Shown here: in pieces, positions 57,784 to 64,000 of the stretch | Layout of the letters: every line of letters starts with the position of its first letter | Position numbering within the stretch: position 1 is the first letter of the stretch | Assembly (NCBI RefSeq): GCF_000720175.1 | Contig: NZ_JOIX01000037.1 | Location: 1-64,000, forward strand | Origin: Streptomyces sp. NRRL S-337 | GTDB lineage: Bacteria > Actinomycetota > Actinomycetes > Streptomycetales > Streptomycetaceae | Length of the DNA: 64,000 nucleotides | Reading direction: 5' to 3' | Made by a program: the position numbers and the translations under genes | The notes under the pieces: model-generated | Told to the model about the DNA's origin: nothing | Databases searched by the model: none | The model's input: only the letters and a program-made list of their open reading frames with translations

Positions 57784-58728
57784 TCAGTCGCCCGAGCGCG
57801 GCTTCACCACCCGGCCCGCCCGGGCCAGCTCCACGTTGAACTGCGCGCCCGACAGCAGCGACAGGTGCGAGAACCACAGCCAGATCAGGAACACCACCGG
57901 CCCCGCCAGCGAGCCGTAGAGCCGGTTGAAGGTGCCGACGCAGTCGACGTAGACGGCGAACCCCGCGGACGACACCAGCCACAGCAGCACCGCGACCACG
58001 CCGCCGGGCGCCGCCCGCCGCACCCCGCGCGAACTCGGCGGCCCGGACCGGAACAGCACCATGGCCAGCACGGCCGCCAGGACCAGCAGCAGCGGCCACT
58101 TCAGCACGTTCCAGGTGGCCTCACCGGCATCGCCCAGCCCGAGCGCCCGGCCCGCCCAGGCCGCGATCGGCCCACTCGCCAGCAGCGCCACCGCACTGCT
58201 GATCAGCAGCGCCATCAGCAGCAGCGCGGTGGCCAGGATCCGCGGCGCCTTGCGCCACGGCGGCCGGTCGTCCTTCGTCCGGTGCATGGCGTGCAGCGCC
58301 CGGCGGAACACCGCCAGATAGCTGCACGACGACCACAGCGCGCTGACCAGCGCACCGCCCACCACCACCCACGCCGCGGTGCGCTGCTGCGCCATGGTGG
58401 CCAGCGCGCGGTGCACGGTGCCGCCCGACCCGGCCGGCGCCAGCGAACTGATCTGCTCGACGAGCTGCTCGGTGGCCGCCGGATCGGCCAGGCCGATCAG
58501 CGACACCGTGACGATCAACGACGGCAGCAGCGCCAGAACCGAGTAGTACGTCAGGCTCGCCGCCCAGTCCGTGACGTCGTCGTGCCACACCGACAGCGGT
58601 GTCCGGCGCAGTGCGGTGCGGCACTGGGCCCAGGTGGGACGGGTGGCCGGCTGCCGCGGCCCGGCCGCCCCCAGGGCCCGGTCCAGCAGTGTCCGGTCCA
58701 TCCCGCGACGCGTCCCGGTGTCGCCCAT
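57784..58728 (-). CDS. YihY/BrkB-type membrane protein
   Basis: A 314-aa YihY (UPF0761) family protein with about six helices. Signature parts: SLTYYSVLALLPSLIVTVSL at about residue 60, ALWSSCSYLAVFRRALHAMH, and near the end YGSLAGPVVFLIWLWFSHLS and LLSGAQFNVEL. The family is often labelled BrkB-like or ribonuclease BN but is a membrane protein of unknown role. The ATG at 58728 has GGAGAGGA at 12 bases; an ATG at 58764 would add 12 residues. Confidence 0.88.
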   Translation of the reverse strand: MGDTGTRRGMDRTLLDRALGAAGPRQPATRPTWAQCRTALRRTPLSVWHDDVTDWAASLTYYSVLALLPSLIVTVSLIGLADPAATEQLVEQISSLAPAGSGGTVHRALATMAQQRTAAWVVVGGALVSALWSSCSYLAVFRRALHAMHRTKDDRPPWRKAPRILATALLLMALLISSAVALLASGPIAAWAGRALGLGDAGEATWNVLKWPLLLVLAAVLAMVLFRSGPPSSRGVRRAAPGGVVAVLLWLVSSAGFAVYVDCVGTFNRLYGSLAGPVVFLIWLWFSHLSLLSGAQFNVELARAGRVVKPRSGD

Positions 58729-58843
58729 GTCGTCATCCGTCCTCTCCGTCGGTACCTGCATCATCCCCCGGCGGCGGGACCGCCCACGCCACGGTGACCA
58801 CCACCCGCGGTGCGGTGGCCCGGCGACGTTCCCGCCCGTACCG

Positions 58844-60222
58844 CTACTTCTGCCCGCGTGCGCGCCGGAACCGCAGTGCCGCGTCCGCCAGGTCCACCAG
58901 CGGCTCCGGGTAGTCGAGCGCGGCGCGCCCGGGCCCGCTCAGCCGCCACGGCCGGTGCACCGAGGGCCCGGCGAGGCCCGCCAACTCCGGGACCCACCGC
59001 CGCACATATTCACCCTCCGGGTCGAACCGTCCGGCCTGCACGAGCGGATTGAGCACCCGGTTGGGCCGGGTGTCGGTCCCGGTCCCCGCCACCCACTGCC
59101 AGTTCAGCTGGTTGTTGGCCATGTCGCCGTCCACCAGCAGGTCCAGGAAGTGCCGGGCACCCACCCGCCAGTCCACGTACAGCGTCTTGGTCAGGAAGCC
59201 GGCCACCAGCATCCGGGCCCGGTTGTGCATCCATCCCTCGTGCCGCAACTGCCGCATCGCCGCGTCGATCACCGGGAACCCGGTCCGGCCGGCCTTCCAG
59301 GCCGCCACCTCCGCGTCCGCCCGCCGCCACCGGTCGCCACGGGAACGGTAGTCGGCGGCCGCCGCATCCGGGCGGGCGGCCAGTACCTGGTGGTGGAAGT
59401 CCCGCCAGGCCAGCTGCCGTACGAAGGACTCAGGGCCGGCCCCGGCACGCCCGGACGCCTGGTGCACCAGCTCCACCGGCGAGAGACAGCCGAAGTGCAG
59501 ATACGGCGACAGTCGCGAGGTGGCATCGCCCGCGAGGTCGTCCCGCCGCTCCTCGTAAGCGGCGAGACCGGACCGCTGCCAGGACGCGAACCGGCGGCGG
59601 CCGGCCCGCTCGCCGCCCTCCGGGAGCGCCGGCGACGGCCGGCCGCCCGGGCACAGCTCCGCCGCCGACGGCACCGCCCCGGACCGCACCCCCTCCGGCA
59701 CCGGCACCGCCCGCGGTGCCGGCAGCACCGCCCGCAGCTTCTCGGCCCGCCAGCGCCGGAAGTACGGGTGAAGACCGCGAAGTGGTCCCGGCCCGGCCCG
59801 GTGGGCAGCACCGCACCCGGCGGCACGGCGGTGATCACCGCGTCGTGGACGACCAGCGCCCGCCCGTCCCCGGCCAGCGCCGCGGCCAGCCGCCGCTCCC
59901 TGCGCTGCGCGTAGCCGCTCACCCCGGCCGCGAGATGCACCTCCCCGGCCCCGGCCTCCGCCGCGACCCGGCAGGTCTCCGTCACCACGTCGCCCGTACG
60001 GAGGACCAGCCGGCCGCCCCGTTCGCGCAGCTGCGCATCGAGGTCCGCCAGCGCTCCGGCCAGGAAAGCGGCCCGGTTGGGCACCGTGAACCCGGCTCGT
60101 GCGATGCCGGTATCGACCACGAACAGCGGCACCACCCGCGACGCGGCGCGCAACGCGGCCCGCAGCACCGGCTGGTCGTGCACCCGCAGATCGGAACTGA
60201 ACAGACAGATCGCCACATCCAT
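58844..60222 (-). pseudogene. phr: Deoxyribodipyrimidine photolyase, frameshifted
   Basis: A class I photolyase that repairs cyclobutane pyrimidine dimers with light, split by one missing base. The N-terminal part (60222 down to about 59770) reads MDVAICLFSSDLRVHDQPVL through DHFAVFT. The C-terminal part continues in another frame from PYFRRWRAEKLR to the end, with intact FAD-domain blocks: SRLSPYLHFGCLSPVELVHQ, VIDAAMRQLRHEGWMHNRAR and DGDMANNQLNWQWVAGTGTD. Restoring one C in the CCC run at 59766-59768 joins them. It could be a real mutation or a sequencing error. Overlap with the DUF1266 gene is only 31 bp away. Confidence 0.85.
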
Positions 60223-60252
60223 GGCCCCTCTCTACACCGGGCCGCGGTGGGA

Positions 60253-61338
60253 TCAGGCGAACGGCAGGCCCCGCCACGGCGAGGACGGATCCTGGGTGAG
60301 CACCCGGTGCAGATGCACCGTCTCCGCGTACGCGGCACCGAACCAGCCGTTGTCGAAGGCCAGCACCCGGCCCAGCGCGTAGCCCGCGGCGAACTCCTCC
60401 CACGAGCCGTACACCTCCCCCGCCCGCGCCCCGGCGCGCTGGACCGCCTGCTCGGCCTGCGGCGGCGCGCACAGCCGGGCGCCCAGGCCCCACCGGACCA
60501 GGGCCACGGCATGGGCGAGGTCCAGCGCCACCACGGACACCACCGCACCGCCGGCCGGCAGCAGTCCGTCCGCGCGGAACCGCTCCTCGTACCGGGTCAC
60601 CAGCTCGGGCAGGTCGGGCGCCGCGTCCGCCGCCTTCGGTGCCCCGTCCCCGTCCCCGTCCCCGTCCGCGGTGCGCCGGTCCGCCCGGGCGCGCAGCGCC
60701 GCCTCGGCGTCCGCCGGCGCGAACCGGCCCGCCAGCAGCTGCTCCAGGCGCTGCTGCCAGCCCACCGGATCGGTCACCGACCACTGCTCGCGCAGCGTGT
60801 CGGCGTCCGTCGCGGGATCGAGGAACGCCGTCCCCAGCTCGTTCCAGGGCACGCTGTGATGCACCGCCAGCGGCGCGCCGCACGCCAGCCCCTGAGCCAC
60901 CGGCCCGTGCAGCGGACCGCCGAAGTGCGTGACGAGCAGCCCGCCCGGCCGCACCCCCACCTGGGCGCGGACCCGCAGCCAGCCGGCCCGGTGGGCGGGC
61001 GTGGCGGCCAGGTACGCGGCGCACGGCGTGCCGGGGTTGACCGCCAGCCGCCACTTGTCGTTCGGCCAGTCCTGCGCCAGCTCCTCCAGCGACACCCGGT
61101 CGAAGAACTGCTGCGGCTGCCACGGCGGCAGCATGCCGCGGGTCAGGACGGGGATGCACTTCCCGCCCACCGCCGGGTCGTCGTAGACGGGCAGCGGATC
61201 CTGGCCCGGCTGCGGGGCCGCCAGATACAGGTCCTCGCCGGCGATCGCGGTGACCTGCCCGTCCCCGTCACCACGTGCCGTCGCTTCATACAGCCGCCGC
61301 TCGGTATCCGTCGGCGGCATCCATCCCGGAGTTGCCAC
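60253..61338 (-). CDS. SseB-like / DUF1266 protein
   Basis: A 361-aa protein of unknown function. The N-terminal ~170 residues (GWMPPTDTERRLYEATARGD, AHRAGWLRVRAQVGVRPGGL, VTHFGGPLHGPVAQGLACGA) resemble SseB-like secretion-associated proteins. The C-terminal ~110 residues match DUF1266: HAVALVRWGLGARLCAPPQA, GSWEEFAAGYALGRVLAFDN and HRVLTQDPSSPWRGLPF. A DGDGDGDG linker comes from a GTCCCC tandem tract. GTG 61338 start; ATG at 61320 is an alternative. Cytosolic; it lies just upstream of the photolyase in the same direction. Confidence 0.78.
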   Translation of the reverse strand: MATPGWMPPTDTERRLYEATARGDGDGQVTAIAGEDLYLAAPQPGQDPLPVYDDPAVGGKCIPVLTRGMLPPWQPQQFFDRVSLEELAQDWPNDKWRLAVNPGTPCAAYLAATPAHRAGWLRVRAQVGVRPGGLLVTHFGGPLHGPVAQGLACGAPLAVHHSVPWNELGTAFLDPATDADTLREQWSVTDPVGWQQRLEQLLAGRFAPADAEAALRARADRRTADGDGDGDGAPKAADAAPDLPELVTRYEERFRADGLLPAGGAVVSVVALDLAHAVALVRWGLGARLCAPPQAEQAVQRAGARAGEVYGSWEEFAAGYALGRVLAFDNGWFGAAYAETVHLHRVLTQDPSSPWRGLPFA

Positions 61339-61453
61339 GGCTTTGACCCTACGAGTACCCCCGCGCGCCGCGGACTTCGGGGTTGCCGGCCCGGCAACGC
61401 CGCTTGCGGTCGCCGCCCGACCGGGCCCGGCCGCGGGCGTCCGGTTCCGGTCG

Positions 61454-62245
61454 TCAGCCCTGGTTCAGCGGATTCGGCGTGATCACGGCGAAGGTGGCGC
61501 CCTGCGGGTCCGTCACCACGGCCATCCGGCCGGCCATCATGTCGAACGGCTGCTGGAGCGCCGCGCCGCCGGCCGCGGTCACCTTCTCCACCGTCCGGTC
61601 GGTGTCCGCCACCGAGAAGTACGGCAGCCAGTGCGAGGGCGTGTCGGGCGCCATCTGCTCGGACATCGGCTGCATACCGCCCACGGCCTGGTCCTTCACC
61701 TTGAGCGCGTAGTAGTTGTCGGCGCCTTGCAGGGGGACGCTCTCGATGCCCAGCGCGGCCTGGTAGAAGGCGGCCGCGGCGGAGCGGTCGGTGGTGTTGA
61801 GCTCGTTCCAGATCAGCGCGCCGTGCTCGTTGACGATGCCCGCGCCGGGGAAGTCGACGGCCTGCCAGACGCCGAACACCGCCCCCGTCGGGTCGGCTGC
61901 GATGCACATCCGGCCGAGCGACATCACGTCCGTGACGGGCATCAGGATCGTGCCGCCGGCCTTGCTGACCGCGTCCGAGGCGGTGTCCGCGTCGTCGGCG
62001 GCGAGATAGGTGGTCCACACCGTGGGCGGCGGGGGCTGGTTGTCCATCGCGAGCGCGGCCATGATGCCGGCCACCGGCCTGTCCTTCAGCTGGCACACCG
62101 CGTAGCCGCCGGTCTCGGGGGGCCCGATCTCACCGGTCCAGCCGAAGACGCTCGCATAGAAATCGATGGCGGCCTGCTGGTCGGGGGCCGCTAGGTCGAC
62201 CCAGCAGGGGGTCCCGGGCTGATAGGGAGAGGTGACATCGGGCAT
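61454..62245 (-). CDS. Two-domain VOC (glyoxalase-like) protein
   Basis: A 263-aa protein with two fused vicinal-oxygen-chelate modules. Module 1: PCWVDLAAPDQQAAIDFYAS then FGWTGEIGPPETGGYAVCQL; module 2 starts ALIWNELNTTDRSAAAAFYQ and ends MAVVTDPQGATFAVITPNP. This is a common arrangement of actinobacterial glyoxalase/bleomycin-resistance-type proteins. Metal-ligand positions are partly replaced by hydrophobic residues, so binding is likelier than glyoxalase activity. ATG 62245 preceded by GAGGAGGCCACG. Confidence 0.87.
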   Translation of the reverse strand: MPDVTSPYQPGTPCWVDLAAPDQQAAIDFYASVFGWTGEIGPPETGGYAVCQLKDRPVAGIMAALAMDNQPPPPTVWTTYLAADDADTASDAVSKAGGTILMPVTDVMSLGRMCIAADPTGAVFGVWQAVDFPGAGIVNEHGALIWNELNTTDRSAAAAFYQAALGIESVPLQGADNYYALKVKDQAVGGMQPMSEQMAPDTPSHWLPYFSVADTDRTVEKVTAAGGAALQQPFDMMAGRMAVVTDPQGATFAVITPNPLNQG

Positions 62246-62424
62246 CGTGGCCTCCTCGGGGGCAGGGGCGGGGCGGGCCGCGCGAACCGCCCGCCGGGCG
62301 CGCCCGGGGAGCCCGCACGCTCCACCCTCCACACTTCCTGCCGTCCGCCGACCCCGCCACTCGGGCCGGACCGCCCACGGCACGGCGCCGCCCGGCGGTC
62401 CGGGCGGCGCCGTGCGCGCGGGAC

Positions 62425-63258
62425 TCAGGCCATGTCGAACGTGGCCGGGTCCGGGCCGAGGCGGCTGCCGGTGTCCAGGCCGGCCAGCTCCACGAGGTCG
62501 TCACCGTCCAGCTCGAAGCCGAACACGTCGATGTTCTCGACGATCCGCGAGGGGGTGACGGACTTCGGGATGACGACGTTGCCGATCTGGAGGTGCCAGC
62601 GCAGCACCACCTGGGCGGGCGTCCTGCCGTGCTTGGTGGCGATCCGGCCGATCGTCGGGTCGTCGAGGAGGCCACGGCCCTGGCCGAGCGGCGACCAGGC
62701 CTCGGTCGCGATGCCGTGCCGGACGTGGAAGGCGCGGGACTCCTCCTGCTGGAGATGCGGGTGCAGCTCGATCTGGTTGACGGCCGGGACGACGGAGGTC
62801 TCGCCCAGCAGCCGCTGCAGGTGCTCGGGGAGGAAGTTCGAGACGCCGATGGCCTTGGCGCGGCCGTCGGCGAGGATCCTCTCCAGCGCCTTGTAGGTCT
62901 CGGTGTAGATGCCCTTGGCCGGGACCGGCCAGTGGATGAGGTAGAGGTCCACGTACTCCAGGCCGAGCTTGGTCAGCGAGGCGTCGAAGGCGCGGAGCGC
63001 CGCGTCGTAGCCATGATCGGAGTTCCACAGCTTGGTCGTGACGAACAGCTCTTCCCGGGGGATGCCCGAGGCGGCGAGCGCCTTGCCCGTGCCCTCTTCG
63101 TTGCCGTAGGCCGCCGCGGTGTCGATGCTGCGGTAGCCGGCGGCCAGGGCCTGCCCGACGGCGGTGAACGCCTGGTCGTCCTCGACCTGCCAGACGCCGT
63201 AGCCGAGCTGCGGCATGGCCGTGCCGTTGTTGAGCGTGATGGACGGAACCTTGCTCAC
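62425..63258 (-). CDS. Aldo/keto reductase
   Basis: A 277-aa NADPH-dependent TIM-barrel oxidoreductase of the YvgN/2,5-diketo-gluconate reductase group. The tetrad is present: RSIDTAAAYGNEEGTG (Asp and Tyr), FVTTKLWN (Lys) and LYLIHWPVPAKG (His). AKAIGVSNFLPEHLQRLLGE and KSVTPSRIVENIDVF (cofactor phosphate) follow. It reduces aldehydes or ketones. GTG 63258 start with the normal N-terminus MSKVPSITLNNGTAMPQLGY. No neighbour indicates the substrate. Confidence 0.94.
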   Translation of the reverse strand: MSKVPSITLNNGTAMPQLGYGVWQVEDDQAFTAVGQALAAGYRSIDTAAAYGNEEGTGKALAASGIPREELFVTTKLWNSDHGYDAALRAFDASLTKLGLEYVDLYLIHWPVPAKGIYTETYKALERILADGRAKAIGVSNFLPEHLQRLLGETSVVPAVNQIELHPHLQQEESRAFHVRHGIATEAWSPLGQGRGLLDDPTIGRIATKHGRTPAQVVLRWHLQIGNVVIPKSVTPSRIVENIDVFGFELDGDDLVELAGLDTGSRLGPDPATFDMA

Positions 63259-63272
63259 GGGGGGATCGGTCC

Positions 63273-64000
63273 TTACGTCGACGTTCGTGTTCCGGATCGT
63301 TCAACGATCATCCGCCCTGGCACATTCCCGCGCACGCCGGCGGTGAGTTCGCCGAGAGTGAAGCCGCCCGCACAGAGCACCACCACCCCGGCGAACAGTT
63401 CCAGCGCGCCCACCAGGCCGGGCAGCCCGCCGGAGACCGCCGGTGCGCCGGGGGAGAGGCCGTCGGCGATCGCCCGGCCGAGCCACAGACAGCCGCCGCA
63501 GGCGAACGCCGAGGCACCACCCGTCCATGCCAGGGCGAGCGGCACCCGCACCCGCAGCCGGGGCCGGAGCCGCGGGAGGACCAGGAGCAGCAGCCCGGCC
63601 GCGCCGGCGAGCGAGAGCAGACCCTGCGACCAGTCCGACGCGGCGCTCAGCACCGTACGCCCGGCCGCGTCATCCGCCGGCACCCCGAGCGCCGAGCCCG
63701 CGCCCCACAGCACCTGCACACCGCCCAGTACGGCGAGCAGCACCGCCGCGGGCACCAGGAAGATCCGCTGCAGCGCCCGGCTACCGGTGTCCGGCAGCGC
63801 GTCCACCGGGCGCCGCAGCAGACCGCCCCACCGCTGGTGCGCGTACACCGCGAAGGCGCCGAGCAGGGCCACGCCCTCCACGAGGAAGCCGCCGTAGACC
63901 ACACCGCACACCCAGGGCGCGAGGAAGTCCCCGGCCGCCATCGGGTTGGGCCGGCCCGTCAGCAGACCCGCGACGCTGCCGCCCACCACGCCCGTGACCA
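63273..64000 (-). CDS. Integral membrane protein, 5' end cut by window edge
   Basis: At least 238 aa with seven or so hydrophobic segments (FLVEGVALLGAFAVYA, IFLVPAAVLLAVLGGVQVLW, LLSLAGAAGLLLLVLP, PLALAWTGGASAFACGGCLW, GALELFAGVVVLCAGGF). The frame stays open to base 64000, so the gene probably starts outside the window; a GTG at 63989 also exists. I do not recognise the family. Hydrophilic loops are Arg-rich and the C-terminus is RSGTRTST. Confidence 0.7.
   Translation of the reverse strand, partial: VTGVVGGSVAGLLTGRPNPMAAGDFLAPWVCGVVYGGFLVEGVALLGAFAVYAHQRWGGLLRRPVDALPDTGSRALQRIFLVPAAVLLAVLGGVQVLWGAGSALGVPADDAAGRTVLSAASDWSQGLLSLAGAAGLLLLVLPRLRPRLRVRVPLALAWTGGASAFACGGCLWLGRAIADGLSPGAPAVSGGLPGLVGALELFAGVVVLCAGGFTLGELTAGVRGNVPGRMIVERSGTRTST

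Noticed and set aside
1..64000. CRISPR arrays, insertion sequences, prophage, rRNA operons
   Set aside because: No regularly spaced repeat-spacer arrays, transposase or integrase genes, phage structural genes or rRNA-like sequence were seen.

Overview
This 64 kb window is chromosomal DNA from a high-GC actinomycete, almost certainly Streptomyces. The signs are a very strong GC bias at third codon positions, frequent GTG starts, many TetR/MerR/PucR/XRE regulators, a CYP105-like P450 with its own small ferredoxin, and an ethylmalonyl-CoA gene set headed by crotonyl-CoA carboxylase/reductase. I found no rRNA, convincing tRNA, insertion sequence, prophage or CRISPR array. Most genes belong to ordinary metabolism and regulation.

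Layout. 1-6.2 kb: a TetR regulator divergent from an NmrA-like oxidoreductase, a nucleotidyltransferase, a Nudix hydrolase, glycerate kinase, then psd-pssA for phosphatidylethanolamine synthesis. 6.3-12.8 kb: a leftward ethylmalonyl-CoA operon (ccr, meaA, HpcH/HpaI-type CoA lyase, MaoC hydratase, acyl-CoA dehydrogenase) with three 4-nt stop/start overlaps and a promoter candidate carrying paired sites. 12.9-18.2 kb: a membrane-anchored STAND/NB-ARC NTPase, a TetR regulator and a tandem-duplicated 3-hydroxyacyl-CoA dehydrogenase, all leftward. 18.6-26.9 kb: a HEAT-repeat protein, a GNAT, an SDR plus MerR pair with a MerR-type (probably leaderless) promoter, a radical SAM gene under a LexA-like box, an SRPBCC protein, an MFS transporter fused to three carboxypeptidase-regulatory-like domains, and a truncated PAS protein. 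26.9-35.6 kb: peptidase/hydrolase cluster (secreted class A beta-lactamase-like hydrolase, PucR-type regulator, M55, M20, S9 and CocE-type hydrolases). 35.6-40 kb: ferredoxin, P450, TetR with duplicated operators, a DUF2867 protein, a 45-aa membrane protein and an ECF sigma factor. 40-64 kb: CoA transferase, acetyltransferases, DUF5107/TPR protein, quinone oxidoreductase, methyltransferase, PAP2-diacylglycerol kinase fusion, a lysine-free aminotransferase-fold protein next to a metallo-hydrolase, an amino-acid permease, a lone RmlB, an XRE regulator, pterin dehydratase, a YihY protein, a frameshifted photolyase, a DUF1266 protein, a two-domain VOC protein, an aldo/keto reductase and a partial membrane protein.

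How the genes work together. The clearest system is acetyl-CoA assimilation: 3-hydroxyacyl-CoA dehydrogenase and Ccr supply (2S)-ethylmalonyl-CoA, MeaA rearranges it, and the dehydrogenase, hydratase and lyase carry it to glyoxylate plus propionyl-CoA. Ethylmalonyl-CoA and propionyl-CoA also feed polyketide synthesis. The second coherent module is the PucR/M55/M20/S9 peptide-degradation set. The best candidates for something undescribed are the aminotransferase-fold protein that has lost every PLP-contacting residue I could check (50855-52069), the transporter-CarboxypepD fusion (23484-26057), and the membrane-tethered STAND NTPase (12922-15393). Starts were chosen by ribosome binding site and family length. 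All operator and promoter calls come from reading the sequence by eye and are untested.
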